NCBI RefSeq assembly: GCF_949987515.2
Contig: NC_082695.1
Location: forward strand, 87,133,604-87,197,603
Length of the DNA: 64,000 nt
Direction: 5' to 3'
From: Delphinus delphis
Lineage: Eukaryota; Chordata; Mammalia; Artiodactyla; Delphinidae
Every line of letters begins with the position of its first letter. Position 1 is the first letter of the stretch. Of this stretch, positions 55,179 to 64,000 are shown piece after piece. The position numbers were made by a program, and so were the translations under genes. Under the pieces are notes generated by a model that saw only the letters and a list, made by a program, of their open reading frames with translations, made no database searches and was not told the origin of the DNA.

Positions 55179-56454
55179 GGAAAATTGTATGGGATTTCAT
55201 AGCTGTCTTCGGCGATAAGAACATTCTTAGTCTTATTCTGTAAAGTTCATAGCAAGGGAGAAATGGGGCATTAACCCTGTTAGTCACATGGACTTCAGGA
55301 TCACAAAGCATTAACTTACCTTGACACAGGTATCAAATTATGGCGTGGATGGAATGGGACCTTAGAGCTTTAATCTATGTTGAGCGAGTCATCTCAAGTA
55401 TCAAGAACTTATTAAGAATTATGTTATCATTACATATCTTTTATTAAGGTGAGCAGGAATTCCTATAAACATAAGCCGGTGAACATCAGCTTGAGAGGCA
55501 AATTCGTGAATGAAATGCATAGAACATAGCTTGTCCTAGGAGGATGAGAAAGAGCCTTTGTCCTGGAGGAAAATCTTGCAGTCAAGTCCCAAGGTATTTC
55601 TTGAAGTCTATAAAAAAATAGACAATCATAGTTTCTAATCTTCTCCTCAGTAGAGAGAACTGGTATAATCTAGGGACAACATCTTCCTTCTAGAGTCTAA
55701 TGTACTAGAGTATAAGTGATAAGACATGATTACTAATATAAAATTCTACTTGAAGTCAGTCTATTGGTTCTGGCAAGTGGACTCATTGTAGGCAATGAAG
55801 AGAAAGGGGAGGAAAACTTTGTAGCTATTGTTTAGTGAAATGAACACGGAAAAGAGATTTTTACCAAAATTGGGTACCTGAATCCAGAGCAACCTGTGAG
55901 GTTGCACTGTTGCAGAGAGCTAATGGGTGGCAGTCGTTAGTTCCACCATTTTAACAAATGTTCTTGTTATTTTTGATGGTGATAAGTACCGTGTGTTAAC
56001 CATGAGCTAAGTGCCAACATTGTAACAAGTAACAAGGAAATCTAAACGTGCTGTAATGTACTGACTCAAGAATGTGTTTCACATGAGTCAGTGAAGAAAA
56101 GACATAATTTTTCATATCAGCTTTTTTCAGAGATATCTGTGCTAATTAAACAACAAATAGTTACCTTCAGAAATAAATGCATGTTGGCTTATCATTTTTT
56201 AAACCCACAAAACCCCACAGGCAATATATATGTCTAAAAAATATACCTGAGAATGTTGAGACTAAAATGAGATAAATTTTATGCTCAAAAATTATCATTT
56301 GTACAGACATAGATGTTATATAGATCCAACATAGATAGATATAAATCCAATTGTATCATTTTATATTGCCACAGCACTTGAAGAGATCTAATCTTTCAAA
56401 TGATGGAATAATATGGTAATAATCACAATCAGATCAATGGATAATTTTACTGAA
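55179..56454. other. AT-rich unique DNA, no gene seen
   Basis: No gene or repeat recognised. The longest open stretch is a 70-codon minus-strand frame at its left edge (55311 to 55099). Confidence 0.5.
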
Positions 56455-56615
56455 TTTCACACTATAAAGTAGCCACTATTACTACCCCAATTTAAAATAT
56501 AGAAACCCCTGAGGCTAAGAGAATTTCAGTAATTTAAGATCACACATGTACTTGGTGGTGGAGATAAAATTGAAATTCTTGTGTTTCAGACTCAAAAGTC
56601 TATTGCTTAACAAGT
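56455..56615 (-). mobile_element. MIR SINE remnant
   Basis: AGCCACTATTACTACCCCAA, AAATATAGAAACCCCTGAGG, CTAAGAGAATTTCAGTAATT, TAAGATCACACATGTACTTG and TGGTGGAGATAAAATTGAAA follow the reverse complement of the MIR core step by step. About 160 bp. Confidence 0.7.
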
Positions 56616-56779
56616 AGTGTCTATAAGCTATTAGGTTTGGTAAATCTCTGTTTCCCCTCAGTCTCAGTCTCTGACTTTATCTCAATTCACCCCAAAATCA
56701 AATAGTTCAAACCAAAGCAAACCACAGAGAGCTCATTTAAATCTTTGGGCAAATTGATTGTAGAAATCAATGCAGCCAA

Positions 56780-56870
56780 AGGGATTGAACACTGACTGTA
56801 TTTCAGGTACTCTCCTAGGTGCAGAAGGGAAAGAGAGGTGAGTGGAGGTGCCCAGTCCTGAGGAGATCAG
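56780..56870 (-). mobile_element. L2 LINE 3' end remnant
   Basis: GATTGAACACTGACTGTATT, TCAGGTACTCTCCTAGGTGC and AGTCCTGAGGAG follow the L2 antisense start in diverged form. Short. Confidence 0.5.
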
Positions 56871-57214
56871 ATGGGAGGAGGACATCTGATGGACACGGGA
56901 TGGGAAGGGACCACTACAGCGGGGTTCAAGGGAGCTGAGGGCTAGAAGAGCACAGCTCTCATCCCATCCTGGTGTGGTTGGAGATGTCTTCCTTACCTTC
57001 CATCCTTGGGGGCTAGCAAGGTGCAGGAGGAGAGAGAGGAGAGGAATAATGTTGTAGATAAAAGGGAAACAATGAAGCTTTCTGGAAACTGAAACTGTTC
57101 GTATGTAGAGGAGACACAGGTCTATACTGGGGTAAGCATCATTCTTTCTGCACCGTTTAGGTAATCCTGGTGGAGCAAAGAGAAAATAAATATTAACAAG
57201 CTTTTCTGGATTTT
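56871..57214. other. Unique DNA, no gene seen
   Basis: Purine-rich, possibly a continuation of the L2 (GGAGGACATCTGATGGACAC), but I cannot follow it. Confidence 0.4.
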
Positions 57215-59045
57215 ATAGTCTGTTTTGAGTTGCTTTTGTATTAAATGTATAATAGATTTAGGTCAAGGTTCATATTTTTGCCCATAGCCATCAAATTTCT
57301 CCAACACCATCCATTTAGAGGTTATCTTTTCTCCTTTGAATTGCTTTCCTGTCTTTGTCAAAAATCAGTTGGGCATATTTGCATGGTTTTACTTCTGGGC
57401 TCCCTATTTTATTCCATTGATCTATGCATCTATCTTTGGGCCACACTGTCTTGATTAATTCAGCTATAAAGAGAGCCTTAATATAGAGAAGAATCCCTGT
57501 CACTTTAAGGTTCCTTTGAATAATTATTTTGGCTATTCTAGGGCTTTTTCTTTGCATATAAATGTTTAAATAAGCTTGTGTATATATATAAATTACATTT
57601 CTGTGATTTTGTTAGCAGTTGCATTAAACTTAATAGATCAGTTTGGGGACAATTGATATTTTTGGTTTGTGGAAATGTCCAATGTATGAACACAATATAT
57701 CTTTGTTTATTTAGGGCTTCCTTTAAAAAAAAAACAGTATTATGTAAATTTTTGGATACAGATCTGGTCCATGTTTTGATAGTTTTAAACTTAAGTACTT
57801 CATTTCCTTTGGAGTGCTTTTAAATAGTATCACAAGTTCAATTTTGGTTTCTGCATGTTAATTGTTAGTATAGAGAAACCCAATTGATATTTTGTATTGA
57901 ATTGGTATTTCCCAACCTTGCTGAACTCACTTATTAGTCCTGGATGGTTTGTTGTAAATGATTAGGTTTGTTGTATTAGTTGTAAATTCCCTGGAATTTT
58001 ATGCATAACAGATCATGTTTTATGTAAATAGGGATAGTTGTATATCTTCCTTTCCAATTTGTAGATCTCTTATTTATCTTTCTTATCTTATTGTACTGGC
58101 TAAAACTTCCAGAACTCTGTTGAAAAGCCATTGTGAGAGCAGACATTTTTGTTTTGTTCCCAATCTTAGAGTGAAGGTATTCAGTCTTCCACCATTAGGT
58201 AGGACATTTGCAATAGGTTTTTTGTAGATGCTCTTTATCAAGTTGAAGAAGTTCCTTCTATGCCTAGTAAGCTGATATTTTAAAAAAATCATCAAGAACT
58301 GTTGAATTTTGTTAAATACATTTTCTGCTTCACATAATATGATTATACTCTTTTTCTTCATTAGTTTTATGTTAGATTACACTAATGACTGTCAATTGAA
58401 CCAGGCTTCCTTGCATCCTTAGAACGAGTCCTATCTATTTATGGTACATTATAGTTCATTCACATTGCTGAATTCAATCAGCTAATATTTTGTTGAGGAA
58501 TTCTGTAACTAACTTCATGAGATATATTTGTCTAAAGTTTTCTTTTTTCGTACTGCCTATATATGTATAATTTTTTCTAGCAAGAAGATAATGGCCTTAT
58601 AAAATGAGTTGGGAAATGTTTTTGGCAGATTGTGTAAAATTGCTGTTAATTCTTTATTTGGTAAAGATATCCAGTGTAACCTTATGGGCGTGGAGATTTC
58701 TTTCTTGGTTGTAGGTCTGTTCTGGCCTGTTTCTCTTGGAATGAGTTTTGGCAATTTGTGGTTGAGGAAGATTTGTTGCTGAATTTATGAACATAAAGCT
58801 GTTCATAGTAATCCCTTGTTATCCTTTTATTGGTTGAAGGATCTGTAGCAGTATCTTTTACTCCACTCCTGATATCGGTAGTTTGTGTCTTTTCTCCTTT
58901 TATTTTTGTCAGCCTTGCTAGAGATTAATTGATTTTATTGATATTTTATGTTTATCAAAGAATCAGCTTTTTGTTTCAATGGTTTCTCTATTACTTCTGT
59001 TTTTAGTTTTATTAATATCTATTTTTATCTTTATCACATTCTGTG
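57215..59045 (-). mobile_element. Old L1 LINE, ORF2 reverse-transcriptase region
   Basis: The plus strand is the reverse complement of L1 ORF2: TTTGTCAAAAATCAGTTGGG, TATTCCATTGATCTATGCAT, CCTTGCTGAACTCACTTATT, TAGATGCTCTTTATCAAGTT, GATATATTTGTCTAAAGTTT and AAAGAATCAGCTTTTTGTTT. On the minus strand the 92-codon frame (58361 to 58083) still resembles the reverse transcriptase around its FNKIQ and LIKSIYKKPIAN words, but several stops and frameshifts break the gene. The part nearer the ORF2 start is missing after 59045. Confidence 0.93.
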
Positions 59046-59074
59046 ATGCTCTGTGATTCTGTACTTTGTCATCT

Positions 59075-59150
59075 CTTACTATTATTACTTACTATTACTT
59101 ACTATTATTACTTACTTACTATCTTACTTACTATTACTTACTTACTATTT
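59075..59150. repeat. (TTACTA)n-type microsatellite
   Basis: Irregular tandem TTACTATTA and CTTACTTACTAT units for about 75 bases at the point where the old L1 jumps from ORF2 to 5' UTR-like sequence. Confidence 0.92.
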
Positions 59151-60330
59151 AGACCATCTAGTGAGCTTTCATTTTGATTACTATATTTTTCAATTCCATA
59201 ATTTCCATATGGGTCCTCTTTTTAAATTGTATTTATTTGCTATAATTTTTTACTTTTTAATATGATTGAAGACAATTATGTGTTTAACAATTTTATGATG
59301 ACTATTTAAAGTTTTGTTGGATGATTCCAGCATATGAATCACCTCAATATTGGGGGTTATCTGATTTTCTTATCTCATTGGAGTTGTATTTTTCCTGTTT
59401 CTTCGTATCACTGGTGATTTTTCAATAGCTTAAATAGTTTAGATATTACGTTAGGAGATTTTTGATTCTATTTAAGTGTTCTATTTTGCAGTACTCTATT
59501 TGGGTTTAGGGTGTAGGTCCTGGATTATTCTTACGATCTGTAGTTCCAATGACAATTTAGTATTATTTTCAGAGCCCTTTAAATGTTATTGTGGTCAGCT
59601 TCATTCTCCTGGTGACACTGAAGCTCTAGAAACCCTGTCAATGCTGCCATTGGGTCTGACGTCAAAGAACACCAGACCTGGGTTGCTTTCTGCCACTGGG
59701 TGGAGGGCCCAGTTGGTGGCACAGGGGCCAGCAGATGAGGTCACTGTTGCCCTGGGTATGGGGGATAGGTCTCCACTGGACCCTGCTGGCCCTGGCCCTG
59801 GGGGTTTGGGGGCAGCTTAGGGCTCCCTGGCTGGGTTCTTCTAACTCTGCCGCTGACCCTGTGTGATGGTGGTGGCCTTGCTCATGCCACCACCCTGGTG
59901 GGCATCAGATTCCTGCTGTGCTGCCCCTTCCCCAACTCTTGGACAGAGAGAGACTCTCCTGGTTTTGTTATTTGCTCGTTTTTCTCTATCAGTTCACGAT
60001 TCTGGGTTGCAGGCCGCTCCGGTACCCACTTCAGAAAAAAATAAAAGCCCCCGAAAACCTAAAAACAGCATCCAGTAAAGCCCCTGCTCTGTCCTTCCTC
60101 AGATCTTGAGGCCTCTGTCAGTCCATCTTCTCCCTACCTTTCAGAGTCCTGATTTGCTGAGGACTTCTCCCTGAGGTACTCACAGTGTTTAAGGAGGGCA
60201 GGGAAGGACGAGTCTGTTCCATCTTGTCTCAGCACATAGGCTTTTCGCCTTTAAGTTCAGAACATTCTTCCTTCATCCTGAAGTTCTGTTCTGTTCTGTT
60301 TTGTTTTTTGTATCAGAAGTCAAGAAGCTT
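59151..60330 (-). mobile_element. Old L1 LINE, 5' UTR-like region
   Basis: TGAGCTTTCATTTTGATTAC, CAATTCCATAATTTCCATAT, GGATGATTCCAGCATATGAA, GTTTCTTCGTATCACTGGTG and TTCTATTTAAGTGTTCTATT are the antisense of the old L1M 5' UTR. GC-rich sequence follows (59600-59960: CTCCTGGTGACACTGAAGC, CTGCCACTGGGTGGAGG) of the same kind. The GC-rich part is harder to match. With 57215-59045 it forms one L1M copy lacking ORF1 and the front of ORF2. Confidence 0.65.
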
Positions 60331-60639
60331 TTAACACCTTGTAAAGGGTCCCAACTTCAGGGAGGAGAGTGAGTTCTGAATTCTCGTGTCCTCAGTTCTC
60401 TGCTGTAGCGTGGAAGGTGGGTGAAAATGAGGCAAGGACAGAAGCCCAGCTCCACTGGCTGGTCCACATTCAAGCTGACTGGAGAAGAAGCCGGAGATGT
60501 AGCACAGAGACTCCGGAGCAGAGGCAAGGGGCTTGGGGGAGTCCACCAGAACTCGCATGTCCCCTCTGACACAGGCATGCAGTTCTCTTTGGTAGGAAAC
60601 TCAGCAATTTTTTCATATTACGTGAGCTAAAAGTATCTG
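60331..60639. other. Unique DNA, no gene seen
   Basis: Short overlapping frames in GC-moderate DNA. Nothing recognised. Confidence 0.45.
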
Positions 60640-61000
60640 CTTTTCAGAGCCCCCGGGGCAACAGATTAAAAAATAATGATATGAAGTAATAAAACTGAAA
60701 CCACCATGAAATTGTCATGGCTGGCTGCCAAAAATCAACATGTACCCCTGACTAAAACTTAATCAGTGACAGAGTTATTGGGATTAAAATAAAGCCAATA
60801 CTTCTGCAGTGAGCCTAACTGGTCAGGATGCCAATAAACTATATTTAGATGACGGCGTCCTTTACCACTTACCTTAAGTAGTCTGACAGCTATAGCAACC
60901 GCTAGTTCATTTTCCTGAGACAATTTTTCTTGGCAAGCTTCATCACATTATTTTTATTTTATTTTTATGACCGCACAACTCACCCTAAGACCTGTGGGCT
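60640..61000. promoter_or_regulatory. Conserved-looking unique block
   Basis: CATGAAATTGTCATGGCTGG, AACTTAATCAGTGACAGAGT, GGATGCCAATAAACTATATT and GCAACCGCTAGTTCATTTTC are unique, balanced and transposon-free, again of enhancer-like texture. ATGAAATTGTCAT is a near palindrome. Confidence 0.3.
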
Positions 61001-62514
61001 GCTGAGTACCTGATTGATGGGAGCAGTGGTGCCCAGGGCAGCAGGGTTAAATTTCCTCATTAACTTCTCCTTAGGTCAAGACATGGCACTGAGTTTAGGG
61101 GTCAGTGCGAGGGCCTTATTGTTAGAAAACAGTAGCTTTTGGCCTGAAATCTACGAGAACTTATCCAAGTATAGTGACTTTCTTAAAAAAAAAGTTATTC
61201 CCGAAGTTAGGAAGAGAGGACATCCAGACCCTATTCACCTGCAGGGCTAAGGGGAGGAAAAATAAAGTCCAAGGTCAGAAACCCTGAAGCCACATTTATG
61301 AGCAGTTAATGCAAAATTAAATATTGGTTTGCCAGATTTATGAATTGGAAAATGTCATGACTATCGGCTACTCAAAAGAAATGAAAAGGCTAGCTGACCT
61401 ATTTTAGTCCCAAATCCAAATGAGTAAGATTTCTTGTTCATATTGACATGCTACTGCAGAACGTGTTAACTACCCAGGCTGCTGGATGTCATGGGCTATT
61501 CCAAGCAGAGGAATACGCAGCCAGCAGATAGCAAGGGGAACATGCACTTACGTTCCCTCTAAATAAAAATGAAGAGTGAAAACTAAGCGATAAACATGTG
61601 GATCAGAGTTTCTCTAGGAATTATTTCTTCATGAGTTTTATTGAACTGAAAGGAAGCATGTAGATACGTTTCATATTCTGACTTTTTTCCTTGTAGTCAG
61701 TGTTTGGTTTCCCAAAGTTGCAGGGGTCATCCAATATTTATGAAAATGTCTTTAGTCTCAAATTTGGCAAACCAATATTCACCTTTTATCTTCAAGTTTG
61801 AAAATAATTGTTTACTCCCACTTCAAGTGGTCTTTAGAGTTATGTGATGCAGTCTACATGGACCTTTCAGTTCAATAAACATCAACATCCCACGTTTCTC
61901 TTTTGAGGCTGTGGCTTTGAGAAAACTAGGGTTTCTGAAAATCTGGACTTCACACAGCACACGATTTCCTCTCCAAAAGTACGAGGACCTTTAAAGCTAG
62001 AAAAGGAAAGCAGTCTCAAAATCTGCATTGCGCCTGGTAAGTCAGTGTTCTTCAGCCCACCTAGATAATTGAATAGGTGTCTGCCACTGAACTGCTCCAG
62101 TGCTCCAACCTAATTGGGACTCTGTTTATTTCCCCTGTCTATACATTAATTTGGGTGGAACTTGACAAGTTAAAGTGTTACCAGCTGGAAGATTATGCCA
62201 GCTCACCACACCAAGACCACAGCCAAACTGAAAAGAACACACATGCATTGGGCAATTTCGTCTGTCGTAAACATGGTCCTGAATCTTTCCAGCGCACCAA
62301 AAAGGAGAGATTGAACGAGTTACTGTGAGCTGTTGTAGATGAAAATTGGTTCTCGGGTAACTACAAATATGCAGAAAATAGGGAGAAATCAGAAAGGCAG
62401 TTAAATCGAATGGTCCTAAGTGTCCAAAAATCAAAACTGAACTCCACGTACATTCAGAAGCCGTGAAAAACAGAGGCTTAGATCTCTCTCCATCACCTCC
62501 TAGGTGTCTCTTCC
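61001..62514. other. Unique DNA, no gene seen
   Basis: The frame at 61014-61250 (78 codons) and the 102-codon minus-strand frame (62434 to 62126) have no recognised domain. 61310-61480 looks like further conserved unique DNA (CAGATTTATGAATTGGAAAA, TCATGACTATCGGCTACTCA). Confidence 0.45.
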
Positions 62515-63060
62515 ATTTTTTTTGAAGAGTTTTATCATGAGTAGGTGCTCAACTTTGTCACATCCTTTTTCTTCGTCAATTGATGTTATCATGTCATTTT
62601 TCTTCTTTAACCTGTTAATATGGTGAATTACATTGATTGATATTCATACATTGAAACTACTTCCTTGCATCTTTTGATATGTGCTCATGGTATATAATTG
62701 TTTTTAATGTATTGCTGAATTCTTTTTGATAATGTTTTTTAAGAGTTGCTTCATTTTATGAGTATTGTAGTTTCCTTCCTTCCTTCCATCTTTGTTTTGG
62801 TATCAAGGTAACACCAGCCTCATAAAATGAATTTGGGTCTCTCCTACCTCTTCGAGTTCTTGGAAGACATTGTGTAGAGCTGGTGTTAAAATTCTCCTGT
62901 GGTACCATCTTGGTCTGGAGATTTCTCTTTTTGGGAGCTTGTAGATTATGAATTCATTTTCCTTAATAAATGTAGGGTTATTCAAATGATTTATTTCATA
63001 TTTGGTGAGTTGTGGTAGCTTGTATTGTTTGAGAAATTGGTCCATGTCATCTAAGTTGTC
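62515..63060 (-). mobile_element. Old L1 LINE, ORF2 reverse-transcriptase region
   Basis: TTATCATGAGTAGGTGCTCA, TTCTTTAACCTGTTAATATG, GTGAATTACATTGATTGATA, TTGGTATCAAGGTAACACCA, GCCTCATAAAATGAATTTGG and GGTCTGGAGATTTCTCTTTT are the reverse complement of ORF2. It covers the same ORF2 part as 58250-58800, so it is a separate copy, similarly old. Frameshifted throughout. Confidence 0.92.
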
Positions 63061-63310
63061 ACAACCTGGCGGGGATGTAGGTTATCACTCTGCCCTTGGC
63101 CTTCCCTGAGAACACCACACAAGGGAGTTGGAGTGCCTTGTTGCAGCCCAGGAGGTGGAAGTCCAGGCTGCCCCTCAACCTGGCTGGCAGGAGCTGTGTC
63201 AGGCTTCGGTTTTCCTGTGGGGTTGGCTGCGATGGAACAGTTATTGTCTAAATGGTTTCGGTTCAGCTAGGCTGCCTCTTTCCTGGTGCTTTGGCCAGAG
63301 ATATATTAAT
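63061..63310 (-). mobile_element. Old L1 LINE, 5' UTR-like region
   Basis: CAGCCCAGGAGGTGGAAGTC, CAGGCTGCCCCTCAACCTGG and GTGTCAGGCTTCGGTTTTCC resemble the antisense of L1M 5' UTRs ('gtggaagtccaggctccccac'). It joins ORF2 directly at about 63060, so the middle of the element is missing here too. Confidence 0.6.
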
Positions 63311-64000
63311 TTACTTATTTTTAATTAAAAAAAAATTTTTGCACATTTGTGGCATTTCCAGGTGACAACTTGTCCACCAACCATTCTGGGACATAGGAAG
63401 CAGCACACAGTTAGATCATATTTTAACTATTGTACTTGTCTGTTCCTACCTGTCTTACTTCATCCCAACTTTCCAGGACAAACTCTTTAATAGCAAACTC
63501 AGTCTCACTTACAACCAGGTCCAAAAATATCCAGCTATAGCTACACGTGACGGAAATAGGTCCAGCCTCAAGAACTTGGAAGATTTGAAAACAATCCCGG
63601 CTGCTTCTCCGCAAGTTTGATGATGTCAGAAACCCGCTGTGTTTTATCTTGCTGCCTCCCTCCCCTGCTCCCAGCTACAATTATGCCCTTGGGAAGCCAG
63701 GTTGCTTATTTGGTTCTTTTCTGCCTGGGTTTTGGGCAGATACTGGGTATTGTCCCTCCTGCCTGGTCCAGGGCATTGGAGTCGGACTGTGTCTGTCTCA
63801 CCCCTGTTAAGGATGCTCAGCTCACCTCTCTTCATCTGTCTGCCCCTGGTTTCTTACAGCTTCAGCTCCACTGGCCCTGGAGTTGAGCCACCTTCTCTCC
63901 CAGCGTGGAGTGTTCCTACCGCTGCTGAGCGCGGGTGCTAATTACCCAGGTGCCTGCTATTAAAGGAACTCCAGTGGAAATTTCTTTTTACTATATCAAA
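63311..64000. other. Mostly unique DNA, possibly more L1 5' sequence at the end
   Basis: 63311-63620 is AT-rich with nothing recognised. 63620-63960 is GC-richer with C-rich words (CTCCCAGCTACAATTATGCC) that might belong to an L1 5' region. Frames of up to 100 codons there have no known domain. Confidence 0.4.

Noticed and set aside
54666..55202. 178-codon plus-strand frame as a gene
   Set aside because: Its end is a poly-lysine run from the A-tract, it overlaps another long frame, and the product resembles no family I know.
58083..58361. Functional reverse transcriptase
   Set aside because: Only a 92-codon fragment of L1 ORF2 remains between stops and frameshifts.

Overview
This is mammalian nuclear DNA, and the repeats point to a cetacean (whale or dolphin). 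Four young copies of the tRNA-Glu-derived SINE of the CHR family lie at 9384-9592 (+), 19377-19587 (-), 36226-36440 (-) and 40055-40257 (+). A longer older CHR copy is at 16074-16380, and two CHR-1-type copies are at 21063-21159 (-) and 42852-42989 (+). L1 3' ends of the type I know from cetartiodactyls add to this. I cannot separate toothed from baleen whales by eye. I find no convincing protein-coding gene, rRNA or tRNA gene. The open reading frames are chance frames, frames inside repeats, or frames in GC-rich patches, so the window reads as intergenic DNA or a long intron.

Layout. 1-9.4 kb: unique AT-rich DNA with three L1 3' ends on the minus strand; the third is an old L1 split by a younger one (5702-7030). 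9.4-15.4 kb: one young SINE, then mostly featureless AT-rich DNA. 15.4-17 kb: a Tigger-type MITE, the long CHR SINE and an ancient L2. 17-22.3 kb: mixed DNA with a SINE, a long CCTT microsatellite joined to a SINE, and an MLT1 LTR. 22.3-36 kb: mostly unique DNA with conserved-looking AT-rich blocks, a Tc/mariner-type MITE, MIR and L2 remnants, and a G-rich stretch at 28-30 kb. 36-43 kb: SINEs, L2, a 37-bp L1 insertion with perfect 17-bp target-site duplications, a GC-rich block with overlapping long frames, and a (GT)18 microsatellite. 44.9-50.2 kb: a 1.7-kb L2, three old LTRs, a MIR and an L1. 50.2-57 kb: a candidate exon, a block that looks like conserved non-coding DNA, and a recent 96-bp tandem duplication. 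57.2-63.3 kb: two old L1 copies on the minus strand, each running from ORF2 almost directly into 5' UTR-like sequence.

No gene network can be described because no gene is visible. The plausible functional content is regulatory: several unique blocks rich in TAATTA-type cores and two CTCF-like motifs, which would fit the surroundings of a developmental gene. That is inference from how the sequence looks and would need cross-species alignment. Repeat families were named from remembered consensus patterns without database searches; subfamily names are tentative and edges are good to about 10-30 bases unless a target-site duplication fixes them. I found no undescribed biological system. The best leads are the candidate exon at 51494-51724, the conserved-looking block at 51900-53110, the tandem duplication at 53985-54176 and the two nearly identical young SINEs.
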